A model generated the notes under the pieces. The model was not told where the DNA came from and ran no database searches. It was given only the letters and a program-made list of their open reading frames with translations. Both the position numbers and the translations under genes were made by a program. 52,200 bases of DNA, from positions 1-52,200 of the forward strand of contig NZ_FOJN01000022.1 in the NCBI RefSeq assembly GCF_900111805.1. Reading direction: 5' to 3'. The DNA is from Rhodococcoides kroppenstedtii. GTDB taxonomy: Bacteria > Actinomycetota > Actinomycetes > Mycobacteriales > Mycobacteriaceae. Shown piece by piece: positions 1-7,661 of the stretch (positions are counted from its first letter, which is position 1; each line of letters begins with the position of its first letter).

Positions 1-299
1 AGCAGGGTGCGGGCCGCCCCCTGCGTGATCGACAACGTGGTGGCGATGGTGGCGGCGCAGCGGGTGTGCGCATCGAGCTCACGCCGGTCCTCGTCTTCGA
101 ACGGCTCGACCAGTTCGGCGTGCATGGCGGCGGCGAGCTGGTATTCGAACCACTTCAGGTACGCGACGCCGGCGGCGGCGTGGACGAGCCCGTCCAGCGC
201 TTGCGAGGAGGGGAGGTCGGTGGTGGCGGGCAGGCCGAGCGCGATGTGGTCCAACGCAGCCCACGGCGTCGCACCTTCCCCCACCTGCACACTCGCCAT
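1..299 (-). CDS. DUF222/13E12-family HNH-type protein, 5' part only
   Basis: Reading the minus strand from the ATG at 299 gives about 99 codons running off the left edge (MASVQVGEGATPW..., then KWFEYQLAAAMHAEL and DEDRRELDAHTR). It is closely similar to the N-terminal part of the gene starting at 50585 on the plus strand, which carries the later HNH-like region of the DUF222/REP13E12 family. These proteins are multicopy in mycolata; their cellular function is not established. Only the N-terminal domain is visible, so intactness cannot be judged. Homology with the other copy continues upstream of the ATG to about position 379, covering the promoter. Family assignment is strong by internal comparison; any nuclease activity is inference. 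Confidence 0.85.
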   Translation of the reverse strand, partial: MASVQVGEGATPWAALDHIALGLPATTDLPSSQALDGLVHAAAGVAYLKWFEYQLAAAMHAELVEPFEDEDRRELDAHTRCAATIATTLSITQGAARTL

Positions 300-315
300 A
301 CCGTCGACCCCCCAG

Positions 316-331
316 TCGCTCGTATGTTCGA
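316..331 (-). promoter_or_regulatory. SOS-box-like site upstream of left DUF222 copy
   Basis: On the minus strand this reads TCGAACATACGAGCGA. The left half matches the actinobacterial LexA half-site TCGAAC exactly and the right half matches GTTCGA at 4 of 6. It sits about 17 nt before the ATG and is conserved in the second copy (50553-50568). LexA binding is inference. Confidence 0.35.
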
Positions 332-436
332 GTGTACCGTCACCCACCGACACAGTCCATGACACCCACGCACGAACCCGTGTCGATCACGCGAACGCCA
401 TGTCAATCTCGACCCGCGGAGCGCGAGGAGGTCGCC

Positions 437-592
437 GTGGAGTCGTCCGCATCACCGCCGACCTGACCGTCGCCGACATCCCGTCGGCGGCCCCCTTCTA
501 TCGCGACGTCCTCGGCTTGAGCGAGGTGGAGTTCGACCTCGGCTGGGGCACCCGACGGCACGGTGGTGAACATCGTTCGCCGCGCACGGTGA
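437..592 (+). pseudogene. Remnant of a VOC/glyoxalase-like gene
   Basis: AGGAGG (426-431) precedes a GTG at 437, but that frame stops after nine codons. In another frame (from about 445) the DNA encodes VRITADLTVADIPSAAPFYRDVLGLSEVEF, a typical VOC N-terminus. Near 551 a second frame takes over with PDGTVVNIVRRAR and a TGA at 590-592, a typical VOC C-terminus. The middle of a normal domain of about 110-120 residues is missing. The simplest reading is a decayed gene with a frameshift near the start and an internal deletion of roughly 60-70 codons, next to the 13E12 repeat. No intact product is expected. Confidence 0.7.
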
Positions 593-596
593 CCGA

Positions 597-1535
597 TCAG
601 CCGATTCCCGTCGCCGCCGTCACGTCGCGCCAGAGAGCGGCGCGCACCTCGGGATCGTCGCGTCGCCACGGGGGATAGTGGGTCGGGCGCGGGGCTCGAT
701 CGTGCCAGAAGCCGCCCGTCGTCGCCAACGGTGTGTCGGAGGCGGTGAGCCAGACGATGGTGTCCGCGCCCTCGTCGGCCGAGCGCAGAAGAGGTCGCAT
801 CACCGTGTCGAACAGCGGTAGCGAATCGGTCACGCCGGGAGTGGCCGCCCAGCCGGGGTGCATGCTGTGGACCACCGGATCGTCGGGTCCGTCGAAGCGG
901 TCGCCGAGCAGCCCGGCCATCACCACCTGCATGCGCTTGGTGCGGGCATAGGCCGTCGTGCCGGAGTATCGGCCGGTCCGGTACTCGAAATCCGCGTTGG
1001 TGAGCGGCACCGCGTACATCCCGCCGCTCGAGACGAACACGACCCGCGAGCCGGCGTCGAACAGTGGCCGCACGGCGTAGGTGAGCAGGGTCGGGCCCAG
1101 GACGTGCGTTGCGTAGGCGCTTTCGTGCCCCTGCGCCGTCTCGATCCGTGACGGCGGCATCACTCCCGCGCAGTGCACCAGGGCATGCAGCGACGTCACC
1201 TGCGCCGCAAGCTCCGTACCGAAGGCGGCGACGGCGTCCAGATCACTGACGTCGCACACGTGCGTCTCGACGACGGATCCCGGCACCGTGTGCCGGATCT
1301 CCGACGCCGATGCATCGAGACGCCGTTCCGTACGCCCCACAAGATGCACACGGGCGCCGAGGTGGGCCAGCTGTCGGGCGGTCGCGGCACCCAGACCGGA
1401 CCCGCCGCCGGTCACCACCACGTCGACCGGCGCCGGGAAGGGCGCTGCGTCCGCGGCCCAGAACCGACGCCGCACCCAGGAGCCGACACGGCTGTACCCC
1501 GGCACGATCGCCAGGTCGAGCGCGGTGTCCAGCAC
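597..1535 (-). CDS. Short-chain dehydrogenase/reductase (SDR)
   Basis: Product of about 312 aa. A hydrophobic N-terminal stretch (LDTALDLAIVPGYSRVGSWVRRR) precedes a Rossmann domain with the nucleotide-binding motif TGGGSGLG, the variant HCAG where SDRs usually have NNAG, FVSSGG around the catalytic Ser, and the catalytic YARTK (YxxxK). It is a probable NAD(P)-dependent oxidoreductase; the substrate cannot be inferred. Start choice: GTG at 1535 follows GGGGGA by about 12 nt; an alternative GTG at 1565 overlaps the TAG of the upstream small gene and adds 10 residues. The frame is open much further upstream, but that part is the shadow of the neighbouring gene. It probably shares a transcript with the 64-aa gene upstream. 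Confidence 0.85.
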   Translation of the reverse strand: MLDTALDLAIVPGYSRVGSWVRRRFWAADAAPFPAPVDVVVTGGGSGLGAATARQLAHLGARVHLVGRTERRLDASASEIRHTVPGSVVETHVCDVSDLDAVAAFGTELAAQVTSLHALVHCAGVMPPSRIETAQGHESAYATHVLGPTLLTYAVRPLFDAGSRVVFVSSGGMYAVPLTNADFEYRTGRYSGTTAYARTKRMQVVMAGLLGDRFDGPDDPVVHSMHPGWAATPGVTDSLPLFDTVMRPLLRSADEGADTIVWLTASDTPLATTGGFWHDRAPRPTHYPPWRRDDPEVRAALWRDVTAATGIG

Positions 1536-1564
1536 GCCCCCGATGCGTCCCCCCTGCGGAACCA

Positions 1565-1759
1565 CTAGGCCGGCGGGGCGTCGCGACGCTCGGAGTTCTT
1601 CTCCCCGATGGCGTCCTTGGCGCGGTCGATGCCCTGGTCGATCTGCGAGTCGTGGCCCGCGAACTTCTTCTTCGCCGCGTCGCCGAGCTTGTCCAGGCCC
1701 TTCTCGACCTTGTCCTCGTTGGCGTCGAGCTTGCGTTTGATCTCTCCGAAGTTGACCAT
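1565..1759 (-). CDS. Rv0909/MT0933-like small antitoxin-family protein
   Basis: 64 aa, MVNFGEIKRKLDANEDKVEKG..., charged and helical. The pattern of a short lead, NADKVE-like core and repeated Lys-rich amphipathic helices resembles the MT0933 antitoxin family (M. tuberculosis Rv0909, which pairs with the SRPBCC toxin Rv0910). A CsbD-like stress protein is an alternative because both are short and Lys/Asp-rich. No SRPBCC-type toxin lies beside it: downstream is an SDR and upstream, divergent, is an amylosucrase. I favour an orphan antitoxin-like or stress protein. Confidence 0.65.
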   Translation of the reverse strand: MVNFGEIKRKLDANEDKVEKGLDKLGDAAKKKFAGHDSQIDQGIDRAKDAIGEKNSERRDAPPA

Positions 1760-1800
1760 GCGTCGCAGTACCCCTACGGCCTCGACGGTCAAACCAGTGA

Positions 1801-1806
1801 CAGAAT
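1801..1806 (+). promoter_or_regulatory. Putative -10 (CAGAAT), leaderless start of amylosucrase
   Basis: CAGAAT ends 6 nt before the ATG at 1813 and there is no Shine-Dalgarno sequence, the arrangement expected of an actinobacterial leaderless transcript. Inference from spacing only. Confidence 0.4.
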
Positions 1807-1812
1807 CCGCGC

Positions 1813-3750
1813 ATGCCGCGCAGCGCCGTTCCGGATGCGATCACCGACCTCGTCGACGCCGCTCTGGCTGATCTGCCACAACATCGTCGCGACGCGTTCG
1901 CGCTGCGACTCGAGCGGTGGTGGCCGGACCTGCACGACGCCGTCGCGGCCGTCTACCCGTCGCCCGACGACGTCGCGGCTCGGCTGGTGACGACGGCGGC
2001 CGCGGGGTTCGCGGCCCGGCCCGCCGAGCTGCACGCCCTGGACGACCGTCGCTTGCTGAATCCCGACTGGTTCCGCCGCCCGGACATGGTCGGCTACGCC
2101 TGCTACGCCGACCGCTACGGCGGAACGCTGGCGGGGGTGGGGGAGCGCCTCGATCACCTCACCGACCTGGGCGTGACCTACCTGCACCTCATGCCGCTCC
2201 TGGACCCGCGCCCCGGCGACAACGACGGCGGGTACGCCGTTCGGAACTACCGGGCGGTCCGCGAGGACCTCGGCACGATCGACGACCTGCGCGACCTTGC
2301 CACGGACCTCCGGTCCCGCGGCATCTCGCTCGTCGTCGACCTGGTCCTCAACCATGTTGCGCGCGAACACGACTGGGCCGAACGCGCCCGTGCCGGCGAC
2401 CCCGAGTACCGCGACTACTTCCTGATCCACCCCGACCGCACGACGCCCGACGCCTACGAGCGCACCCTCCCCGAGGTCTTCCCGGACTTCGCGCCCGGCA
2501 ACTTCACGTTCGACGACGACGTGAACGGCTGGGTCTGGACGACGTTCAACGCGTGGCAGTGGGATCTGAACTGGGCCAATCCCGCCGTGCTGGTGGAGTT
2601 CGCCGAAATCGTGATGTATCTGGCCAACCTGGGCGTCGAGGTCCTCCGGCTCGATGCCATCGCCTTCCTGTGGAAGCGCCTCGGCACCGACTGCCAGAAC
2701 CAGCCGGAGGTGCACGCGATCACGCAGGCACTGCGCGCCACGGCTCGAATGGCCGCGCCCGCAGTGCTGTTCAAGGCCGAGGCCATCGTGGGACCCCGCG
2801 AGCTGCTGCCCTACCTCGGGCAGGGCCGGCACACGGGCCGGGTATCGGACGTCGCGTATCACAACAGCCTGATGGTGCAGATCTGGTCGATGCTGGCGTC
2901 GGGCTCCACCCGACTGGCCGAACACGCACTCGGCGCCCTGCCGCCCACGCCGTCCAGCGGGACGTGGGTGACCTACGTCCGGTGTCACGACGACATCGGG
3001 TGGGCCATCGACGACGGCGACGCCGCCGCGGTGGGCCTGAGCGGAGACGGCCATCGTCGGTTCCTGTCGGACTGGTACACGGGCGATTTCCCGGGCTCTC
3101 CGGCGGAAGGTCTGGTCTTCCAACACAATCCGGACACCGGTGACCGGCGCATCAGCGGCACGACGGCGGCGCTCACCGGACTCGGGCCGTCGCGTCGCGA
3201 TCCCGACGGCGCGTTCGCCCGGCTGTTCCTCGCCCACGCGCTGGTCGCCGTGTGGGGCGGCATCCCGGTGATCTGGAGCGGGGACGAGATCGCGTCCCCG
3301 GGTGACCCCGCGTGGGCTGACGACCCCGCGCACGCCGCCGACAACAGATGGGTGCATCGACCGGCCGTCACCGATGCGGATCGCGCCGCATGCCGCGAGC
3401 CGGGCTCGGACGCCCAGCGGGCCTACGACGGTCTCGCTCACATCATGCGGACCCGCGCCGGCCTGCCCATGCTGCACGCCGAGGCACCGGTGGATCTCGT
3501 TCCCGGTCTCGACGACGGCGTACTCGGGGTCCTGCGTCGTCACCCCAGTGGGACCCTGTTCGGCCTGGTCAACGTGACCGGCGAGCACCGCCCGGTGCTG
3601 TACGACGTCATCACCCGCCACGTCGTCGATCCGCGAGAGGTGTTGTCGCATCACGCCATCGAGCCCGACGACGCGGGAATGTCCTGGATGCCGCCCTACG
3701 CCGCGTGGTGGATCACCGAGTCGCAGACTCGATTGTTCACCGAGTCGTGA
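1813..3750 (+). CDS. Amylosucrase (GH13), sucrose-glucan glucosyltransferase
   Basis: 645 aa, normal length for amylosucrase (Neisseria polysaccharea enzyme about 636). All GH13 signature regions are present: DLVLNHVA (region I, Asp176), LRLDAIAF with nucleophile Asp281, FKAEAIVG with acid/base Glu323, and YVRCHDDIGW with His392-Asp393, nearly the residue numbers of the Neisseria enzyme. The following region with GDRRISGT is also typical of this subfamily. The reaction is transfer of glucose from sucrose to an alpha-1,4-glucan with release of fructose, without ADP-glucose. No signal peptide is visible, so a cytoplasmic location is likely. It stands alone on the plus strand and overlaps the convergent lipase gene by 14 nt. 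The close relative sucrose hydrolase is the main alternative. Confidence 0.9.
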   Translation: MPRSAVPDAITDLVDAALADLPQHRRDAFALRLERWWPDLHDAVAAVYPSPDDVAARLVTTAAAGFAARPAELHALDDRRLLNPDWFRRPDMVGYACYADRYGGTLAGVGERLDHLTDLGVTYLHLMPLLDPRPGDNDGGYAVRNYRAVREDLGTIDDLRDLATDLRSRGISLVVDLVLNHVAREHDWAERARAGDPEYRDYFLIHPDRTTPDAYERTLPEVFPDFAPGNFTFDDDVNGWVWTTFNAWQWDLNWANPAVLVEFAEIVMYLANLGVEVLRLDAIAFLWKRLGTDCQNQPEVHAITQALRATARMAAPAVLFKAEAIVGPRELLPYLGQGRHTGRVSDVAYHNSLMVQIWSMLASGSTRLAEHALGALPPTPSSGTWVTYVRCHDDIGWAIDDGDAAAVGLSGDGHRRFLSDWYTGDFPGSPAEGLVFQHNPDTGDRRISGTTAALTGLGPSRRDPDGAFARLFLAHALVAVWGGIPVIWSGDEIASPGDPAWADDPAHAADNRWVHRPAVTDADRAACREPGSDAQRAYDGLAHIMRTRAGLPMLHAEAPVDLVPGLDDGVLGVLRRHPSGTLFGLVNVTGEHRPVLYDVITRHVVDPREVLSHHAIEPDDAGMSWMPPYAAWWITESQTRLFTES

Positions 3751-4909
3751 ATCGCGCGGCCACCCACCGCGTCACGAACGGCAGGGCGGACACCGACCCC
3801 ACGAAGTGATCGCCGACGACGCGGCGGACCTCGACGTCCGCACCCTGCGCGCGCCAGTCGTCGGCCAGGGTCCGCACGCCGTGTTCGGGAATCCAGCGGT
3901 CCCGCGCACCGTGGTAGAACGCGAACGGCACTGTCGGCGCGGTGGCTCCGGGGGTGTTGGCCTCGATCACCGCGCGCGCGGCGGGGGAATCGAAGACGTT
4001 CGGATCGTGCGCGAGTGCCTCCAGGGGCAGCCGCGCCAGTCCGCCGAGGGCAAGCGGGATCACGGACAGGTTCTTGATGCGCGTGGCGAGATAGAGCCCC
4101 AAGGGCCCGAACTCGCGGGCCAGCGCCTCGTGTTCGCGGGCCAGACCGATCACCGCGGCGCCGAACAGTCCCGACGCGATGGTGCCGTTCATGGTCTCGC
4201 GCAACAGCCCGACGTTCGTCGGTGTGCCGCCGGCGATCGCCCCGATCAGCGGCACCTCCGGTGCGTAGCTCGGCTGCAGCTGCGCCGCCCACACCGTGGC
4301 GATGGCGCCGCCGCTGTAGCCGTACATGACGGCGGGACTGTCGCGGTACGTCTCGTCGAGGCTCGGCAGGCCGCGCAGCCCGTCGAGCACGGCGTGCCCG
4401 GCCATGGTGCCCTCCGCGTAGGCCATCCGCGGGCCCTCGTGGTCGACGATCAGCACGGCGTACCCGCGTTGCAGCCACAGCGGAACCACCGCCGGAAAGT
4501 CCTGGCCGAGCCCGTGCACCAGGCGGTACGACGGCGTCGCGGCCAGCCCCAGCGAGTCGATCGCGACGTTGTGGACCAGGACCGGACGTGGCCCCGGCCC
4601 CCGCCATGGGCGTCGCGGTTCCATGAGCGAGGCGGTGACCGTGACCGGGCGGCCCTGCGCGTCTCGCGATGCGACGGCGAACTGACGCAGGCGAGTGCGC
4701 GGCCTGGGTACGAGGCCGGTGATCTCGCGGCTGCGCAGCACGGTGCCGGGCGGGACGTCGGTGGAGGGCGCATCGGCCGCGGACTCCACGAAGAACGGGT
4801 CGGACGTGATCGGGGTGGGGAGCAGCGCCGCGTACGGATCGGCGAGCACTTCGGCGGGCACCCGATCGGCCAGTCCCAGCCGGGTCAGCACGTCGACGAT
4901 CGAGGACAT
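3737..4909 (-). CDS. Secretory-lipase-family (LIP, PF03583) alpha/beta hydrolase
   Basis: 390 aa. The nucleophile elbow GYSGG places Ser at about residue 199, followed by ARDRWIPEHG (candidate acid) and GDHFVGS (candidate His) near the C-terminus. VLVHNVAIDSLG, YRLVHGLGQDFPA and YAVLIVDHEGP before the elbow resemble the fungal/actinobacterial LIP-type triacylglycerol lipases. Most relatives are secreted, but the N-terminus here (MSSIVDVLTRLGLADRV) is not a signal peptide, so export is doubtful. Start: ATG at 4909, with TACGGT 6 nt upstream. Longer upstream open frame is the antisense of the neighbouring monooxygenase gene. Confidence 0.8.
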   Translation of the reverse strand: MSSIVDVLTRLGLADRVPAEVLADPYAALLPTPITSDPFFVESAADAPSTDVPPGTVLRSREITGLVPRPRTRLRQFAVASRDAQGRPVTVTASLMEPRRPWRGPGPRPVLVHNVAIDSLGLAATPSYRLVHGLGQDFPAVVPLWLQRGYAVLIVDHEGPRMAYAEGTMAGHAVLDGLRGLPSLDETYRDSPAVMYGYSGGAIATVWAAQLQPSYAPEVPLIGAIAGGTPTNVGLLRETMNGTIASGLFGAAVIGLAREHEALAREFGPLGLYLATRIKNLSVIPLALGGLARLPLEALAHDPNVFDSPAARAVIEANTPGATAPTVPFAFYHGARDRWIPEHGVRTLADDWRAQGADVEVRRVVGDHFVGSVSALPFVTRWVAARFTTR

Positions 4910-4915
4910 GCACGG

Positions 4916-4921
4916 ACCGTA
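4916..4921 (-). promoter_or_regulatory. Putative -10 (TACGGT) for the lipase gene
   Basis: On the minus strand TACGGT lies 6 nt before the ATG at 4909 with no ribosome binding site between, consistent with a leaderless start. Confidence 0.45.
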
Positions 4922-4997
4922 GAGCCCGCGGCGGCGGAAAGAATCGGCTCGAGCACAATGCTGTGACGGGCCACGGCGGGACGGCATCGTTCCCGCC

Positions 4998-6251
4998 GTG
5001 ACCGACTGCAGAACAGCCACCCGCCCGTCCGATGCCGAGCTCGCCGCCCGGTTCCGGCCCGTGTTCGAGCGCATCGCGGCCGGTGCTCTCGATCGCGAGC
5101 GCGACCGCCGCCTGGCGCACGACGAGATCGCTCTGCTCCGTGAGGCGGGGTTCGGCGCGCTGCGCGTCCCCGTGGAGTTCGGCGGCCTCGGGGCCTCGGT
5201 GGAGCAGCTCTTCGCGCTCCTGATCGACCTTGCCGCTGCCGAATCGAACCTGCCACAGGCGCTGCGCGTGCACTGGAGCTTCGTCGAGGACCAGCTCGCG
5301 GCCGACCCGAGCCCGGAGCGCGAGAGGTGGCTGCGGGCCGTGGCCGGCGGCACCCTCGTGGGCAACGCCATCACCGAACCGGGTGTGGGCGCCGTGGACC
5401 GGTACCGCACCACGGTGACCCGCGCCGACGACGGCACCCTGCGCCTGACCGGCGAGAAGTTCTACAGCACCGGGAGCCTGTACTCCGACCACATCCTCGT
5501 CGCGGCGGACCTGGACGGGGAGCGAGTGTCGGTCCTGGTCGACGCGGACGCGCCGGGCGTCACCCAGCGCGACGACTGGGACGGCTTCGGTCAGCGCCTC
5601 ACCGTCAGCGGCACCACGGTCTTCACCGACGTCGAGGTGCCGGCGGATCGCCTTCTCGGACCGGGCTACGGCGGCCCCGGCCGCACCTACGCGACGGCGT
5701 ATCTGCAGTTGGTGCAGCTCGCGGTGCTCGCCGGGATCGCGCGTCGCGCCGCGGACGACGTGATCGACTGGGTTCGCGGGCGCACGCGCAGCTACACTCA
5801 CGCCGCGGCGGACCTGCCGCGGCACGACCCGGTGGTGCAGCAGCTGATCGGCCGATTGGAGGCGGCGGCGTGGTCGTCCCGTGCCCTGGTGCTCGCCGCG
5901 GCGGCCGACGTCGTGCGGGCGGTCGAGGCCGGCGGGGCCGAAGACGGGGCCGAGGCACTCGACCGCGCCGAACTGTCCACGGCGCACGCGCAGAACACCG
6001 TCGTCGATCTGGTGCTGACCGCGACGACGCAGCTGTTCGAGGTGGGTGGGGCCTCGATCGTCTCCGAGCGCACGGGATTCGATCGGCACTGGCGCAACGC
6101 CCGCACCATCTCCGTGCACAACCCGGTGCTCTACAAGGCCCGCTCGGTGGGCGCGCACGTCCTCAACGGCGAGGACCTGCCCTACGCCTGGTCGGCCGGC
6201 GCCAAGTCGGCCGGAGCCGAGTCGTCCGCCGGGACCGCCGCGGGGGCCTGA
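4998..6251 (+). CDS. Acyl-CoA dehydrogenase-fold flavin monooxygenase, DszC/SfnC-like
   Basis: 417 aa with the three-part acyl-CoA dehydrogenase fold: N-terminal helices (HDEIALLREAGFGALRVPVEFGG), a central beta region (GNAITEPGVGAV, LTGEKFYSTGS) and a C-terminal helical region ending RNARTISVHNPVLYKARSVG. The HNPxxYKAR ending and the missing catalytic Glu context of true acyl-CoA dehydrogenases point to the reduced-flavin-dependent monooxygenase group (dibenzothiophene DszC, sulfone SfnC). Such enzymes need a partner flavin reductase, which is not seen nearby. The substrate is unknown; sulfur scavenging is one option. GTG start at 4998, divergent from the lipase gene. The C-terminal tail is Ala/Ser-rich. 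Confidence 0.8.
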   Translation: MTDCRTATRPSDAELAARFRPVFERIAAGALDRERDRRLAHDEIALLREAGFGALRVPVEFGGLGASVEQLFALLIDLAAAESNLPQALRVHWSFVEDQLAADPSPERERWLRAVAGGTLVGNAITEPGVGAVDRYRTTVTRADDGTLRLTGEKFYSTGSLYSDHILVAADLDGERVSVLVDADAPGVTQRDDWDGFGQRLTVSGTTVFTDVEVPADRLLGPGYGGPGRTYATAYLQLVQLAVLAGIARRAADDVIDWVRGRTRSYTHAAADLPRHDPVVQQLIGRLEAAAWSSRALVLAAAADVVRAVEAGGAEDGAEALDRAELSTAHAQNTVVDLVLTATTQLFEVGGASIVSERTGFDRHWRNARTISVHNPVLYKARSVGAHVLNGEDLPYAWSAGAKSAGAESSAGTAAGA

Positions 6252-6258
6252 CGCGGGT

Positions 6259-6264
6259 TACCGT
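6259..6264 (+). promoter_or_regulatory. Putative -10 (TACCGT), leaderless start
   Basis: TACCGT followed by 6 nt (GGCGGG) and the GTG at 6271. It lies in the 19-nt gap after the monooxygenase gene. Confidence 0.45.
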
Positions 6265-6270
6265 GGCGGG

Positions 6271-6585
6271 GTGACGGACGACGCGCGCGGCGAGCAACTT
6301 TCGGACCCCGTTCCGTACACCACGGGGGAGCGGGTGTTCGGGCCGCCCGGCGGGACGTTCGATCCCGACTGGGCGGCCACCGCCTTGCGTTCGCATCGGC
6401 CGGACCTGACCCACGCCGAATCGGTGCGACTGATCGGCCGGGCCTGGGACCTGCTGCGCGAGAAGGGATTGCGCGACGCCGCCCTGGCCGACGCCGTGGC
6501 GGCACTGACGCCGGACGACCGACCGCTCGCCGACGTCGTCGCGGCGGTCGCAACCGAGACCGCACGCTTCTACCTCGACCGATGA
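6271..6585 (+). CDS. Hypothetical protein, 104 aa
   Basis: VTDDARGEQLSDPVPYTTGERVFGP..., acidic at the start with a helical C-terminal half (HAESVRLIGRAWDLLREKG, DRPLADVVAAVATETARFYLDR). No signal peptide, membrane segment or recognised motif. It overlaps the methyltransferase start by ATGA, so the two are very likely translated from one message. Function not recognised. Confidence 0.7.
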   Translation: MTDDARGEQLSDPVPYTTGERVFGPPGGTFDPDWAATALRSHRPDLTHAESVRLIGRAWDLLREKGLRDAALADAVAALTPDDRPLADVVAAVATETARFYLDR

Positions 6586-7250
6586 GCGCGCCGACGCGGT
6601 GGCATCTCGAACGCTCCGCGGCCGACTCGCACGCGTACGTCGAGCGGTTCCGCGAACTCGAACGATCCGGCGCCGACCTGCACGGTGAGGCTCGCATGGT
6701 CGACGCGGCCGTCGCCCGCGGGTCGCGCATTCTCGACGCGGGGTGCGGCACCGGGCGGCTCGCCGCCGAACTCGCGCGTCGCGGTCACCGCGTGACCGGG
6801 GTCGACCTCGACCCCGTTCTGGTGGCCGAAGCCAGGACGCGCGCCGGGATCGACGTCGTGCTGGGGGACCTCCTCACCGTTCCCCTCGACCCGGCGTCCT
6901 TCGACGCCGTCGTCGCCGCCGGCAACGTGCTGGTCTTCCTCGCCCCCGGCACGGAGTCGACGGTCCTGCGTCGGTGGTACGACGCCCTCCGGCCCGGTGG
7001 TCGGGTGATCGCGGGCTTCGCCACCGATCGCGCCTACTCCCCGGACGATGCGCTGCGCGACCTCGCGGCGGTGGGGTTCGTCGCCGTGCAACGCTTCTCG
7101 ACGTGGTCGCTCGATCCGTGGCGGCCGGAGTCCGACTGGATCGTGCTCGACGCGCGGCGGCCCGAGGACGACGGTGCCGAGGGCGATGCGGATGTTCGGA
7201 CCGAGTCCGAACCACCGCGCGTCGCGGCGGATCCGCCGCCGCGTCCCTAG
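6582..7250 (+). CDS. Class I SAM-dependent methyltransferase
   Basis: 222 aa. Motif I ILDAGCGTGRLAAEL (around residues 49-63), motif II GVDLDPVLVAEA, FDAVVAAGNVLVFL (motif IV region) and LRPGGRVIAGF define a Rossmann-fold SAM methyltransferase of the Methyltransf_25/11 type. The C-terminal 25 residues are acidic and Pro-rich. Substrate unknown. Translationally coupled (ATGA) to the 104-aa protein upstream. Its TAG stop forms the first three bases of the TAGACT element in front of the next gene. Confidence 0.85.
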   Translation: MSAPTRWHLERSAADSHAYVERFRELERSGADLHGEARMVDAAVARGSRILDAGCGTGRLAAELARRGHRVTGVDLDPVLVAEARTRAGIDVVLGDLLTVPLDPASFDAVVAAGNVLVFLAPGTESTVLRRWYDALRPGGRVIAGFATDRAYSPDDALRDLAAVGFVAVQRFSTWSLDPWRPESDWIVLDARRPEDDGAEGDADVRTESEPPRVAADPPPRP

Positions 7251-7253
7251 ACT
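7248..7253 (+). promoter_or_regulatory. Putative -10 (TAGACT) sharing the upstream stop codon
   Basis: The TAG stop of the methyltransferase is the start of TAGACT, which ends 6 nt before the ATG at 7260. No Shine-Dalgarno sequence follows. Confidence 0.5.
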
Positions 7254-7259
7254 CCGGAC

Positions 7260-7661
7260 ATGACTGCCGACTCCCCGTCCGCGTCCGGTTCCCCGGCGTC
7301 CCGTCCGACGATCGAGATGGACTACACGGTCCTCGACTGCCCGGACCCGCAGGCCCTCGCGCGGTTCTACACGGCCCTGCTGGGGTGGCCGTCCGAGCGG
7401 GACGACCCCGACTGGTCGGTGGTCCGCGGACCCGGAGGCCAGGGGCTGGCCTTCCAGAAGTCCGACGAGTTCGTCCCCCTCTACTGGCCTCGCGAGGGCA
7501 TTCGCATCCACCTCGACCTGATCGTGGACGACATGGACGGGGCCTCCGAGTACGCCGTCGGACTCGGCGCGCGCACGGTGGACGACGACGCCGACCATCC
7601 CGGCTTTCGCGTCTTCCAGGACCCGGTGGGGCACCTGTTCTGCCTGTGCCGCCGCGACTGA
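7260..7661 (+). CDS. VOC superfamily (glyoxalase-like) protein
   Basis: 133 aa with two beta-alpha-beta-beta-beta halves: YTVLDCPDPQALARFYTALLGWP, then IHLDLIVDDMDGASEYAVGLGAR and a closing HPGFRVFQDPVGHLFCLC. The terminal DPxGHxFCL is typical of glyoxalase-like domains in actinobacteria (PF18029 type). Metal-binding or ring-opening activity cannot be assigned. Its stop codon overlaps the GTG of the WS/DGAT-like gene by 16 nt. Confidence 0.85.
   Translation: MTADSPSASGSPASRPTIEMDYTVLDCPDPQALARFYTALLGWPSERDDPDWSVVRGPGGQGLAFQKSDEFVPLYWPREGIRIHLDLIVDDMDGASEYAVGLGARTVDDDADHPGFRVFQDPVGHLFCLCRRD

Larger units (their letters stand above)
1..379. repeat. Left arm of inverted 13E12 repeat
   Basis: Positions 1-379 match the reverse complement of about 50505-50883. 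Similarity is mosaic: 16-95 is identical to 50789-50868 over 80 bases, while the first codons after each ATG differ a lot. The arm probably continues past the left edge of the window. Confidence 0.85.

Noticed and set aside
1536..1844. N-terminal extension of the SDR
   Set aside because: It is an off-frame reading of the 64-aa antitoxin-like gene; the SDR motifs begin after 1535.
3696..6158. Very long open frame on the minus strand
   Set aside because: Arg/Gly-rich translation without motifs, antisense to the monooxygenase and overlapping the lipase in another frame; a GC-rich shadow.
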